Notes: a model not told the origin generated them from the letters alone. A stretch of 64,000 nt of DNA from Xanthostigma xanthostigma (GCA_963575645.1 OY754472.1:3658001-3722000); one strand, 5' to 3'. Counted from the stretch's first letter, positions 11,115 through 22,496 are shown. Translations and numbers: made by a program.

Positions 11115-11820
11115 CTAGCGGTTCGTCCCGGTTTCATCCGGGTGCGATAGATATACTTCTGCAAAATGTATTTCTGAACTAATTAGCGTTGAGCAAATTC
11201 TACCAGATTTGCTTCTGAACTAATAGCTTTGAGCGAATTCCATCAAATGTCCCTACTTAGTACTATAGAGAGTAGAGGATAAGGAGAACCATCTCTGTGT
11301 ATGAAAAGTGTCCATCAAAAAGAGTGAAATTAAGATGGCGCTACCGTAGGAAGACTGTCAATTTCTCTCTGATGATTCTATAGGTTATATTTACCAAATA
11401 ATGTTTGACAACGTAAGTGATTGAGATTTTATTTGCTGTGAATATATATTAACTACTCTAATGGACAAAAATAAAAATATTTCCTTTCAGCACACTTCTC
11501 TTCGTCTACAACTGCAAAGCTTACATTAAACACGTTTTCTACTAGCGCCATTCTGGTCACTCTTTGGCGCTTTCAGATGGACACTTTTTCAGTTTTACTC
11601 TCATATAAGATGGTTCTCCTTACTTCTAACACAGTTTTTGTTTGTTTGCTTCTGAACTAATAGCTTTGAGTAAATCGTATCAGATGTCGTTACATGTTAC
11701 TAAAACAGTTTTTTTTGCGAAAAAACCGTAATTTTGTACGAAATATTTAATAAGAACTACCCTACAGCGTAACGGAAGCCTCGGTGCGCGAGTCCGACTC
11801 GTACTTGGCCGGTTTTTTAA
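11115..11820 (-). mobile_element. Helitron-like element with a nested MITE
   Basis: On the minus strand the element ends in the hairpin CCCGGATGAAACCGGG, GACGAACCG and CTAG followed by T, as expected for a Helitron 3' end (insertion between A and T). Internally TTCTGAACTAATAGCTTTGA repeats, as at 49.5-50.1 kb. The right side (11765-11818) is a CCGGCCAAGTACGAGTCGG block also found at 23.98, 49.2 and 56.88 kb. The exact 5' end is not clear. A GGAGGG-family element interrupts it. Confidence 0.6.
11265..11638. mobile_element. GGAGGG-family element nested in the Helitron
   Basis: AGAGTAGAGGATAAGGAGAA at the left and TTCTCCTTACTTCTAAC at the right are diverged terminal inverted repeats. Both continue into AAAGTGTCCATC. 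Comparison with the uninterrupted sequence at 49900-49960 shows that the host sequence was TACTAAAACAG at the insertion point. Confidence 0.6.
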
Positions 11821-12491
11821 ATAATATACCTATACGTTTACGATCACTTATAAGTCTCGCTTAAGTACCATCCACCAGAAAACTATTATTATTAGCAATC
11901 TGATCACACGGTATCTGTAAAATCTTATTTTAAAACTTTTTGAAAACCAAACTTTTGTTTACTTTTTGTTCTGAAACTTTGTTCTAGCTCTGGGGCTGGG
12001 TAAATAACGTGGAAACTAGTTGATATTCACTGAAGTTATTTTGCATGACATCTTGCTCCACAAACAAATAAGAAATTTACATTCAGTTATAATAAATCAA
12101 TGGCGGTTTCTCTACGACATAGTTTCTCAACCATTTTTATGTCGCGGCCCACGATAAAGCCAAAAAGTTAAGTAAAAAGTCTTGCTACCCCGTCACTATA
12201 AAATCATAATAATATTTTAATTTATAGTTTATTTATACGTTTAATAACTAATTTTTATTATTTTATTTTATTATGTCTCGATATTGTATCATTTGAAAGG
12301 GGTATAGTTTTTAATTTTTTAGTTTCTTCCGGACTCACAATCAAGTCATTCAACTATCGGCTGATAAAACTTTACAACTGGTCCCGCCATCCGACCGACG
12401 CCAATAGAGGAACGATAGTAACATAAAATGTTAATTAAAACATCTGCTCATTAAACTTCTCAATTACAAAAACGTCAATAATCGGGAAAAA

Positions 12492-12905
12492 TGTTACACC
12501 ACAAGAGTCGAAAGTGTGATATCTTGCCCTGAGGCGAAGTCGAGGAGCAAAGTATCACACTTTCGGCCAGCGTGGTGTATACTATTTTTCTTCATACCTC
12601 GGTCGTAAACTCGCTAATTAAATACATTAATTAATTACATAAAAACACAGATAAATTCCATGCAAGAAGCTTTGAGGTTATAGGTAAAAACAAGAATGAC
12701 AGCTGTTCGCGACTATTAGCTAAAATGTAAGAGCGTTGTTATGGAGACGTCAAAGTTGATTGGTTGTTTTTGCTTTAACTACCGCACGAACGTACGTAGT
12801 TCCCGTATTGTATAGCGTGTAATCCCACCACGGAGTAAATGTTAGACTTTCTGCCTTACAATTGGTGCCGAAAGTATGGACTTTCGATCGAGGTATGAAG
12901 GAGAA
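12492..12905. repeat. inverted-repeat cluster, ACACCAC and CTTCATACCTCG families
   Basis: 12492-12590 is an inverted pair (TTACACCACAAGAGTCGAAAG and the reverse complement ATACACCACGCTGGCCGAAAG) around a 40-nt spacer. 12591-12905 is a second unit with ends CTTCATACCTCGGTCG and, inverted, CTTCATACCTCGATCGAAAG. A shorter assembly of the same two families is at 42499-42632. These look like MITEs sharing one insertion locus. Confidence 0.5.
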
Positions 12906-13364
12906 TTATTATGACCAATGAAGACTATCATTAGGCGTATGTAATTCCTTATATAATGTTAGTTTACGAAATTTATGTGCATTCGATATATGGTAGATAT
13001 TATTTCATTTCAGTTATATTCTTACTTCTTCCGCTTTGCTTAAAACATTTTCTCTGTTTCTTACATAAATATGAAATATAAAACATTTGGCTATCAAAGT
13101 TGAATATATACATCTATATATTATATACATTATACATTTATTGTATTTTATGTGAAGCTCAGTAGCGTGCCGTATAAAAAAGAATCTGTTTCGACGCAGT
13201 CGATAAGAACAAAAAAAGACAAGAGGTGTCGTGGAACACCCGGTTGAATCGAAGTTCTTTTCGCTAATTATTATGTATCATAATAATTTTTTACAAAGTC
13301 TATAAATTATTCGAAAATTTTATTTATACTGTAATATGATTATTAATTAAACCTTTTATATCTT

Positions 13365-14240
13365 TTGAACGGAGTGTCCGACTGAAACGCGGTTTGCGGC
13401 ATCTGACGTGATCTTGGTGAACTTAGACTTCCTGAAAATTTGAAACGATTCGGCCCTAAAAATTTTGAGAAATCTTAAAAAAACAAGTTTCAAAAATTTT
13501 TTTAAAATTTGTTTTTGTAAAATATTTTCTAAACTACTAAACCGATTAATTCCAAAATCTAATCAGCTCTTCTCCTTAACAAACTGCGTCGATTTCCGCA
13601 AACCGCTTCAAATTGGGTTCATTTGTTCACGAGATACCGTGAACGAAAAAATCGTAAAAAAGTGTTTTTTTAAAATGACTTAAAATTGTTATCAGATCGA
13701 TTTTTTTGTAATAAATTACTTTCTTAGGCTAAAAAAACTGCGTCGATCGCCGCAAACCAGATCAAAATTGGTTCATTTGTTCATGAGCAACGTGAACGAA
13801 AAATTAGGAAAAAAGTAATTTTTTATAATTACTCGTAAAATTCTTATCAAATCGATTTTTTTGTAATAATTTACTTTCTTAGGTTAAAAAAACTGCGTCG
13901 ATCGCCGCAAACCAGATCAAAATTGGTTCATTTGTTCATGAGATAACGTGAACCAAAAATTAGGAAAAAAGTAATTTTTTATAATTACTCGTAAAATTCT
14001 TATCAAATCGATTTTTTTGTAATAATTTACTTTCTTAGGTTAAAAAAACTGCGTCGATCGCCGCAAACCGCATCAAAATCGGCTAATTTGTTCATGAGAT
14101 ATCGTGAACGAAAATTTCGTAACAAAGTGTTTTTTTTTTGAGCTCGAAGAGCTAAAAAATAAACTTCTTGCTATATTTTATATATTTTTGAGCGTTTTGA
14201 ACTCGAAAATAGCGGGAAGTTACAGGGATGGCCCGCAGGG
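13365..14240 (+). repeat. dispersed repeat with 155-bp tandem expansion
   Basis: GAACGGAGTGTCCGACTGAA starts a family also present at 31860-32250. Here its second half is tandemly repeated: GCGTCG...CGCAAACC occurs at 13586, 13740, 13895 and 14051 (periods 154-156). Each unit carries GTTCATTTGTTCATGAG and GTGAACGAAAA. Short open frames in it are by-products. Confidence 0.75.
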
Positions 14241-15242
14241 TCAAACTTCTTTTCAAATTTTTTTTTTTAGAAATAGAAAAATAGTAGAAAACTAGATAAT
14301 GTTGGAAGGTGTCACCGTGTATAAAATAATAATGTCATATTCGGATTCAGCGCACTCAAAAACATATTACTAGAGCTTAGGATTTTTTATGATTGTGAAT
14401 TCAGTGGATATCCCTATATCTAAAATCTCGCTAAACATATCTGTAGCTAAAAATCTATTGGCTTTTAGGCTATGCGCCCATGGACACTTTTTCTTAGTGA
14501 CCTTTAAACAATAAAATAAAACCATTTTCGATCGATTTAACCGTGTACCAAATACCATAAGGTTTGTACGGGGTCCTTTATTTCAGTGAAAAAGGAATCA
14601 TAATTTTTGTACCTCCACTGGTAATAATTTGAAAACTTCAGAAGGCTGCTGCATAGGTATTATCGACATTTTCTTTTCATATACTTTATCGTATAAATGC
14701 CTCTTTTCGTACACAATAAATTTATTATAATGTAAAAATATACTTAGTTATTTTTTGAATAATAAAAAAAATCGCGTTATTCCTTATTTCGTTTCGTCTT
14801 TAAAAAGATATGTACTTTCGTTTTGTGAATACGTTTGTCAAATTTAATATATTTAAAATATTCTCATTCACTGATTCTTCGGGATTATAAATATGTATTA
14901 GCAAGGTTGCCAAGCTAGTTTAAATTTTTAAAAATCAATTTAATTTTTTTCCCATACGATATCTATTTTCTTTTTTCTGAATTCCTTCATTAAAAAAAAA
15001 ATAGGACTCGTCGTAGGACGTCTTTTAGGTGTGAAACATATTTAAGCGTAATTCTAGTAACTAAATTTCGCCCTGTAACTTTTCATGGATATCTCTCTTT
15101 ATCAAAAGTTTTGTCTTTGTTTATGGCGTTAGCCAATCAGAACCAACGAGTTCTTACGACTTAAAAAAAGACAGAAGTATACGTTTGCGCCGCAATGGTT
15201 CGTTTGCGGTTTTATTCCTATACTCGGTATATAGTGAAAATA
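14241..15242. other. no gene recognised
   Basis: AT-rich with no recognisable motif. The 62-codon minus frame at 14370-14558 matches nothing I know. Confidence 0.3.
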
Positions 15243-15244
15243 TA

Positions 15245-15617
15245 CAGGGTGTTTCAAAAGACCCGGAACGACTTAATATTTCTTATCGGGTAAGCCGGTC
15301 TAAAAATGTTAAAATCGTTTTTATTGAATGGCAAAATTATATTGTGGCCCGAGGACCCTAAAAGGGATTAAAAAAATACTAAGATGTATTCGTATGTAAA
15401 AATTTCCACAGAATCCGAATATGAAATAAAAATATATGGTTTCCATTAAAATTTCAAAGTTGGGCCCTACGGGACCCTTTTAGTGTCCTCGGGCCTAAAA
15501 TCTATTTTTGCCATTCGATGGACAGGAAAAAGTTATTAAAAAAACCATTTTGACATTTTTAGTCCGGCTTACCTAATAAGAAATATTAAGCCGTTCCGGA
15601 ACTTTTGAAACACTTTG
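15245..15617. mobile_element. mariner-like MITE with TA target site
   Basis: Left end CAGGGTGTTTCAAAAG and the reverse complement of the right end CAAAGTGTTTCAAAAG begin inverted repeats of more than 60 bp (both continue GGAACG, CTTAATATTTCTTAT, GGTAAGCCGG, CTAAAAATGT). TA flanks both sides (15243-15244, 15618-15619). The 373-bp unit has no coding capacity. A fragment at 55267-55570 is split by a hAT-like MITE. Confidence 0.85.
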
Positions 15618-17178
15618 TATGAGTTTAATATATTTTTCTCGGTTATTTAGTAGATTATTTAGTAAACTTTCGATTGTTGGCAACACTGTATGTATTGGAA
15701 TAAAATTTTCTGACGTAGGTACCCACACATAAATGTACATTTTGAAAATATAAGTACATACAGTTTTTCTTTCATTGAAATATACTTCTTTCTTCTTTAA
15801 GTTGTTTGCTTGGGTACTGGAAAAAGTTTACTATACCTCAAGAGTTCATATTCAATAACGATTCCCGCATAAAAAGTTGCTGATTTTGTTCAAGGTCATA
15901 GATCAGCATTCAAACCGAAATCAAGTGAAGCAGATGAAGTGCACCTTTCTTTTAGATTGTTTTCAATAAAAAATATTCTTTTACATCTAATTATTATAAT
16001 GAAGAAATGTAACTAATTCAAATAATTTTCAATTGTAATGAAAATAAGAAGAAATCCATTCCAAAAGCAAAAAAATCAATATTTTTTTAAAGTTTTATTA
16101 ATACCACACAAGAATTCTCACAAAGGAAGGTGTCAAGCAAAATATCAATTTCCAAACCAGTTTTACAAATTTTTTTTTCAAGAAGTGTTTCTAAATTTTA
16201 TTTTTTAGGCAGAAATTCGTATCATTTTCAGTTTTATTTTTTTTTATTATGATCCTGGGGGGTAATTACGCCCTTGGATAAAGTTGTTGAAATTGACACC
16301 CGTTTCTATCTTCAAAAATTGAATGAACCCAATAAATTCTATTAATAAATCCATCGCTTTACTGTCTGTTCTGTGTGGTTCATTTGTGGTTGTACCAACG
16401 TCACCGTGACCACAAAACTGTTGTTGGAAAGTGGTCGAATTCAACCACATTACGACCACTTTTTTGTGGTCGGAAAGTTGTCTGTGTGAGTTAAGCCTAA
16501 GTAAATTTATTATCTGGGTAGAAGCTTTCGTAGCTTTCGAGTAATTTATTTTAAAAGTAGGTTGAATAATAAATAATACGATATGGGTCTGATGTGAAAA
16601 AGCAACATAATTGTTTTGACATTAAACCATTTAAGTTTTGTTAAAATAAAAAAAATTCACATTTAATTCGCATTAAAATAAATCAAAGATCGAATTTGGT
16701 GTTCGTTTACTAAAAGTATATAAAAAGTATCTGCAATTGCTTTTATTGGAGAAACTTTGATATAATGCTCACTGAAAAGTAATTTTGTTTGCAGCACATA
16801 TTTTCTAAATGTATATTGACATCGTTAAAATAAAGTGCATGCAATTTTCATCGAAAATTATTGCCTTCCAAATATACGTCGCAATGCATTATCACTATAA
16901 TAAAGCATAAATCAGAACATTTCGTATTCCAACTGAATATCGTAATGACCAAGACCCGGTTGGAGAGCTGCAAAGAAAACAGCTCCGCACATACCATCTA
17001 TTAACTTCCCAAGTTGTAGTCAGAGCCGTAACTATCTTTTTTTGAGGCCCTGAGCAAGATCTCATCACTTAGTTCGCTTTAAAAACGCGGTATATTAAAA
17101 AAAATTTAATTATTTTATTTTTATATTTTTTAGTAAAAAAAACAAAAATTCATCATAGAAAACAAAAATTATTATTTG
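15618..17178. other. no gene; possible Harbinger-like end near 16495
   Basis: The 16360-16500 stretch holds GTGGT/ACCAC repeats on both strands and ends CTGTGTGAGTTAAGCC, reminiscent of PIF/Harbinger termini, but no partner end was found. The 70-codon minus frame over it matches nothing I recognise. Confidence 0.3.
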
Positions 17179-17248
17179 TCCCTTGGGGGGCCGAACCCGT
17201 GACCTACGCGTTATTAGCACGACGATCTAACCAACTGAGCCATAGACC
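17179..17248 (-). pseudogene. tRNA-Ile(AAU)-like sequence
   Basis: The minus strand reads TATGGCTCAGTTGGTTAGA and then CGTCGTGCTAATAACGCG, the D and anticodon arms of tRNA-Ile with anticodon AAT, followed by a B-box-like GGGTTCGGCCC. The acceptor pairing has two mismatches and the T stem is damaged, so it is not a functional tRNA. A T5 run lies about 12 nt downstream, and the tail beyond is A/T-rich. Confidence 0.75.
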
Positions 17249-17976
17249 AGTGACTGCTATACGCCTTACAACGGTAAAGTAAACAAGTAAGAATGAATTA
17301 TATGTGTCTGTCCACCGGGACAGACACACAAGAAATCTAGTTAAATAAAACGTGGTAAAGATGTACGTTGACTTTATTTATAATCATTAATGTCAGTAAA
17401 ATTACTCCTAGTCTCTTTTTGTTTCAAAGGAATGGTTATTGCATCAGAAAACTGGAACACGAGGGTCGAACGTGTCAGTTTATGGACGAGATACGACGAA
17501 TAAGATTGTTTTGTCGGTAAAAACATTAAATTCTTCATTTGTCTGTGAATGTTGTATATTTTGTTCCTTTGTTTTATACGCCATATCAGTTATATTTTGT
17601 GGTTTTACGGAAATGACTTTAAGCGGATTTATATAAATGTTATATGTGCAGTACAATACTGTACAAATTAAATTTTTACTGTACAAAGTCAATATTTAAA
17701 AAAAATCCCTGGGGGTGACTCCACGAATCTCTTCGAAATGTCTTCGTTCCAATATGTTGAACCGGCTTCTCCACCAAAAATGGATCGTCGGTCGTCTCAG
17801 TTATAGATGAATTAAGTGCGCTGAGTTGAAAAATGTAGTATTTTTACGCGCTTTATATAAGTTTCACTTGTAAGTTTGTATGTATGTATGTAAGTATGTA
17901 TGTTTGTTTGTAAACTCGTTTGGACTACAGCAAGTGGTTTATTACTGTTAGTATGTTATGCCACTAATGTAAGAGC

Positions 17977-18065
17977 AATCGTTGACCGAGCGGTCTAAGG
18001 CGGCTAGTTTTCGCTGATGTCAACTCTCGGATTCACCGGTCGTGGGTTCTAATCCCGTCCACGCC
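17977..18065 (+). pseudogene. tRNA-Leu/Ser-like (long variable arm) sequence
   Basis: GACCGAGCGGTCTAAGGCG is the D arm of class II tRNAs (Leu or Ser), and CGTGGGTTCTAATCCCG is a T arm with a slightly altered B box. The 5' and 3' acceptor strands do not pair, and no clear anticodon stem forms. A T8 run follows about 15 nt downstream. It heads directly into the A/T-rich direct and inverted repeats at 18.1-18.5 kb. Confidence 0.65.
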
Positions 18066-18186
18066 AAATAAAAAATTTGTTTTTTTTCGGAAAATTTTGA
18101 CAATAAATCGAACTAAAAAGTGGAAAATAAATATAGTTTAAAAAAACTAAAAAACACGCTTTATATCAAACTAAAAAGTGAAAAAT

Positions 18187-18477
18187 AAATATAGTTTAAA
18201 AAAAACTAAAAAACACGCTTTATATCGAACTAAAAAGTAAAAAATATTTTTTTAAAATAAGCTTAAAACAACAATGAATAAAAAATACTATAGTATTATT
18301 GTGAAAAAAGCGTGGGGCGCTCGATGTACGAAAATGTGGAACAAAGCGCCCCATGCTTTTTTCACAATAATACTAGTATTTTTTATTCATTATTGTTTGA
18401 AGCTTATTTTAAAAAAAATATTTTTTACTTTTTAGTTCGATATATAGCGCGTTTTTTAGTTTTTTTTAAACTATATT
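18187..18477. repeat. very long hairpin: two 133-bp arms, 25-nt loop
   Basis: Arms 18187-18320 and 18346-18477 are almost perfect reverse complements and meet at a GC-rich apex (GTGGGGCGC / GCGCCCCATG). Landmarks in both arms are ATATAGTTTAAAAAAA, CGAACTAAAAAGTAAAAAAT, TTATTGTGAAAAAAGC. The left arm sequence is also partly repeated in direct orientation at about 60-bp spacing (18108, 18168, 18226). A transcript would fold into a long double-stranded RNA. Confidence 0.9.
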
Positions 18478-18891
18478 TTTAATGATTAGAGTCGTTAATA
18501 TCACTGCAGTATAATACCTATATAAAATCTAATCTGTTTACGTTGTCCAAAATAATTTAATAAATATAACCTAAAAACCTGCTCTCAGAGTCATTTAATT
18601 TTTGTTAGCTTTTACTAATATTTTTTAGTCATTTTATAGTTTTTACTTTTTAAAATAATAGAATAATGGGAAAAATTTGTGCTGTGAAAAGTTGTCAAAG
18701 TGGACGTAAAAAGAAAGATAATAATAAAAACGCGGAAATTATTCTTTCCTCGTTTACTTTTCTATCCTACTCTAATAATTGTTGCCCTCCATACGCTCGC
18801 TTTAAAATTTACCCTTTTGCGACAGTGGCGGTCCCCTAATTTAACACTTTTACGTATACACAGAGATGGTTCTCCTTAACCTCTACTCTCC
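18474..18891 (+). mobile_element. GGAGGG-family element, left end lost
   Basis: Matches 2507-2983 (TTAATGATTAGAGTCGTTAAT, TATCCTACTCTAATAATTG, TGCGACAGTGGCGGTCCCC) and ends in the diverged terminus CCTTAACCTCTACTCTCC. Its left half is replaced by the long hairpin, whose right arm stops where the homology begins. Confidence 0.7.
18666..18839 (+). pseudogene. THAP-type N-terminus, 57 codons
   Basis: The frame starts MGKICAVKSCQSGRKKKDNN, where C-x4-C right after the methionine and the basic stretch are typical of the start of a THAP domain. It then continues ILSSFTFLSYSNN and stops at 18837 with no further domain landmarks. The copy at 2.7 kb has lost this start. It suggests the parent of the GGAGGG elements encoded a THAP protein. 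I regard it as a relic. Confidence 0.4.
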
Positions 18892-18899
18892 ATAAGTAG

Positions 18900-19200
18900 C
18901 TTTTAACTTTCTGCATTGAATGTCGGTTGAAGGTCAGTTGAAGGACATACGGACGACGGGTGGACGTGACGTGACCGCTTGCAGTCATATATTATATCCA
19001 GAAACCGCAGCACAAGATGTATGCGTTGCGGTGGCCTCGGACTTACCGGCCGTAAGTAACCTGCCCTGTTCCGTAAGGTGTCCGGTTTTAACCTCTGACC
19101 TTGTTATATACGAACTGAAGATACGCGGTCCACGGTGTATTATATAACGCACGTGTTGAATGGATGCGCTCGCTGGCGACGTGAAATATTAAAACGGCTC
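18900..19200 (+). other. GC-rich unique island with splice-like signals
   Basis: CpG-rich compared with neighbours and not shared with any other part of the window. One frame is open for 75 codons (18920-19147). A possible acceptor GCTTGCAG (18985) and a donor CCGGCC|GTAAGTAACC (19051) bracket 65 nt that are open in the same frame. The product is unrecognised. It may be a small exon or a regulatory element. Confidence 0.25.
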
Positions 19201-19435
19201 GTTTTTCATGTCTAAAACTTAATCCCCGTTCAAATGTTACACTTTCTTAACTTTTCATCCTTCTTTACCGAATTATAAACGGTTATACAGCTTAACAGCT
19301 ATATATTAAAGCCAGCGAAGGATGTCATTTAACCCGGCTTCCATGTCTTGAATAAACAATGTAGTAATTACTGTAAAGTTGTTATCCTGTCTTTTTTTTA
19401 TCCCTTGTTGAATTTATTAAGGCATCAATAATATG

Positions 19436-19500
19436 TTACACCACAAGGCCGAAAGTGTGATATTCTTGCCCTGCGCGCCATAATGCCTAAGGCGAAGTAA
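19436..19500. repeat. ACACCAC-GGCCGAAAGT repeat end
   Basis: TTACACCACAAGGCCGAAAG, then TCTTGCCCTGCGCGCC and AATGCC-AAGGCGAA, the same order as at 42499. Confidence 0.5.
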
Positions 19501-19593
19501 TTTATTTTTATTTTATTTATTCCTCAAACATGTTACAAATTTGTTCCAAATATTATAAATAAGGATTTCCTGCCCAACTTGGTGACTGCCAAA

Positions 19594-19970
19594 TCTATAC
19601 TAATATATAAAGCTGAAGAGTTTGTTAGTTTGTTTGTATGTTTGTTATTTAGTGTGTTTGTTTGTTTTTTTGGTTGAACGTGCTAATCTCAGGAACTACT
19701 GGTTCGAATTGAAAAAATTTTTTTTGTTGGATAGCCCATTTATCGAGGAAGGCTATAGACTATATAATATCACGCTACGACCAATAGGAGCAGAACATCA
19801 ATGAAAAATGTAACTCAATATTTGTCCGTCCGACAAAAACTTTTGAACGGTAACTCCGATCATCATGAAATTTGGACACAACATTCATCTCGGTAAACTA
19901 AGATGAACGTGCTTATTCATGTCACTCCTCCCATTAGTTCTTTTGCGCCCGGGTGAAACCGCTCGGCTAA
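19594..19970 (+). mobile_element. Lep1-type non-autonomous Helitron
   Basis: It starts A|TCTATACTAATATATAAAG and carries the family landmarks GAAGAGTTTGTT, GAACGTGCTAATCTCAGGAA, GATAGCCCATTTATCGAGG and ATCACGCTACGACCAATAGG. It ends with the hairpin CCCGGGTGAAACCG, CTCGG and CTAA. A second copy lies at 32856-33213. This is the widely dispersed lepidopteran Helitron, moved by rolling-circle transposases in trans. The 60-codon frame within it is not a gene. Confidence 0.85.
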
Positions 19971-20142
19971 AGAAGACCGGCGGGGAAAGGGGGAGAAGTC
20001 GCTGATATGTACTATTGTGCCCCTTATTGCATACAGAATCGTTACCTTTTACTAATATAAAATGCATGTGCGCTCTTCTGCAATAAGTTCATAGTACATT
20101 CCATAGACCAATCTTCTTTTAAAATTTGCACTATACCTATAT

Positions 20143-20253
20143 ATGACCAAACCCATCTTTGCAGAGCCAGCTTCGATACACGTAAGGGCACAAGACATTT
20201 CAAATCTAGCAAGGAATCTAGCGGCAAAACCGGTCTCGTGTGCAGCAACCTTT
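20143..20253 (+). mobile_element. right-end fragment of the CACACGAGGC MITE family
   Basis: CCAAACCCATCTTTGCAGAG, GCCAGCTTCGATACACG, AATCTAGCGGCAAAACCGG and TCTCGTGTGCAGCAACCTTTA match the right part of 53993-54405. No left end is present. Confidence 0.55.
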
Positions 20254-20529
20254 ATAATATAACTTCAGTGTTGTTGACTGATATGAATAGTTAGAGAGCA
20301 CATAATTTGCTTTTAACGAAAACTTAGCTCGTTTGCAAGCTAACAAAATACATGCTGCACATTCGTTTAGTCGCTAATTTAAAATCATTACTGTTTCGTC
20401 GTCTAACCATAGAGTTTCAAAGAACTCATCAAGGAGGCAGTGCCGGATTTGCAGTCTTAGCCGTCCCAGGCCCTGTAGTAAGTACGAGCCGCCCCTTTTT
20501 CAGCCTATAAAGAAATTATTATTAAAAAT

Positions 20530-21034
20530 AGAAACTACTAATCATGGAACAAATTTATTCGTTAGAATAAAATTTACTTTCAGTTCACCAAGCAAAATAT
20601 CAGGTAGAAATGTTAGTAAAAGAATAAATATACACTGCATTATACTCCTTGCTCTTTTTGTTGAATATTTTGACGTTCATCCAAAAATCAACCGATGGCG
20701 TTAGCGTAAACGTCAAAAAGAAAAATTTCACAAAATAATAATGTTTTATCCTAACCCAATTGCACACAAAACTTCTACTAACTTTAATGTTTTACAACTG
20801 TACACTTCACAAATGGTTTATAAACAACACAAATAAATTCACAAGAGCAACTGTAGATATAAGACTCCACGTTTATAGGTTAGGTATTATGATCTATGTG
20901 ACGGAAGTAAGACAGAGTAGATTCATACCTGGAGTAAACATAATTCAATTATCGCTATTTATTCGGAGGAAAAATTACCTGAAGAACAAATGAACCGAAT
21001 AAATAACTACTTCCGTTCGATGAATGCGGCCATA
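20530..21034 (+). repeat. 505-bp dispersed repeat, copy 1
   Basis: Nearly co-linear with 44903-45411 in the same orientation: CTTGGAACAAATTTATTCG-like start, TGATGGCGTTAG-GTAAACGTCAA, AATAATGTTTTATCCTAACC, CACGTTTATAGGTTAGG, and the end CGTTCGATGAATGCGGCCAT. No inverted ends or tRNA head were seen, so its class is unknown. Confidence 0.75.
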
Positions 21035-21963
21035 TGAGGAATAATGCGTAGGACGTAGGTATTGTTCAAAAATTATCCACCCCGCTATTTCTTCGACAAC
21101 AATCAAAAATTAATTTCACATTGATTGTTTGTAATAAAAAATTAGTCGGTGTCTGCAAAAACATAAATTGATTTTCGTAACTGATTCTGTTTTGTGAACA
21201 CAAGAAGCCCAACGTGTCGTCCGCTTGTCCTGTTCCCATTGTCAGTCCACTCACGTAGGGCTTGTAGTGGTGCATTCTGTTTATAATCCATTATATGACA
21301 CCAGTCGAGAGAGAAAGAGAGAGAGAGACCCGACTTCCTGTCCGTTTAACGCCGTCTCTTACTGATTTTATACCGACTGGACTGTTCCACATCCGCAGGA
21401 ACAGATATTATTTTCAACGGACTTAAAAAAAGTGTTATTCGACACGTATTTTTTTACCCGACTACGGCGAAGCCAAAAGGAAGGGTTATGAGTTTAGTAG
21501 TCTATATGTATGTATGTTTGTATTTACGGATGTTCCACCGTAGCGCCTAAACTGTGCATCCGATTTTGATAAATAAGGTGTCAAGCGATTCGTTATTATG
21601 GCCCGGGTAACATAGGCTACATTTATTTTTGAATGTTAAGGTCCCAGGGGTGAGCAAATTGAAAACAAATAAAAAATAAGTTAAATAAAAAATAAACTAA
21701 AACCCGACTACTGAAAAGTATGAAATTATTCTCATCTTTGGATAGCCCTGGTCGTATGCCACCTCATATATACGAGTCCCCTCTAGATGTATATAGCGTG
21801 ATACACTTTGCCCTAGAGCTTATGATCGCTTACTACTGTTAAAATGTAATGTTTTGTTAGGGTAGGTGGCATATGTCCACGGCTATCCTCAGATGAGAAT
21901 ATTTTCTTGTTTCATACTTTTCAGTATAGTCGTGTTTTTGAACTTATTTTTTTTATATAATTA
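21035..21963. other. no gene; GA microsatellite and a helitron-like stretch
   Basis: A short (GA)n tract lies near 21308-21328. At 21450-21560 the text CCCGACTACGGCGAAGCC with GTTTGTATTTACGGATG resembles the degenerate body of a common insect repeat, but no ends were found. Confidence 0.3.
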
Positions 21964-22345
21964 TCGTCGTTGGTTCTGTAATCGCTCTTATGTGCATAGT
22001 TGGCAGATTTTACGTTTTTTAGATGAAAATATTCAGGAAACAGAGCTCTATACACTAGTAATACCTCCAAATTAATTTTACAGTAACCAACAAGGGGAAT
22101 TATATGTGAAAAGTTGTATCAAATAATTCCTCCCATGTGCCAATAAATTCGAAATTAACGTTAAATATTTTTTTAATAAAATACATCGTCTTAATTAAAC
22201 ACGTATAGTAAAGATAAGTATGAATTAGTAATATACCTCTGAAATTGCTAGTTCTTACCATCCATTGCTGAAATAACCACTTTTTGGCCTTTCCTGCAAA
22301 TTTTACTTTTTGCACATAAGAGGTATTACAGAACCAACGACGATA
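21964..22345. repeat. inverted pair with CGTCGTTGGTTCTGTAAT ends
   Basis: TCGTCGTTGGTTCTGTAATC and TCTTATGTGCA near 21963-21995 reappear inverted at 22307-22346. The 300-bp interior is AT-rich, so this may be an unrecognised MITE. Confidence 0.45.
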
Positions 22346-22357
22346 TATACTTAACAA

Positions 22358-22496
22358 GATTACGTCATAAAAATATTTAAAAGTTATTTTGTTTATGATA
22401 ATTTTTTAAAGTTAACAAAAAATGACAAATCTATAATTTTGTTAACTTTAAAAAATTATAATAAAATAATAACTTAAATATTTATATGACGTAATC
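22358..22496. repeat. 60-bp-arm hairpin, 16-nt loop
   Basis: Arms 22358-22420 and 22437-22496 (GATTACGTCATAAAAATATT at the base, AAAGTTAACAAAA at the tip) are nearly perfect complements around the loop AATGACAAATCTATAA. Part of one arm and the loop recur at 27455-27515, so it is a dispersed foldback element. Confidence 0.85.
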
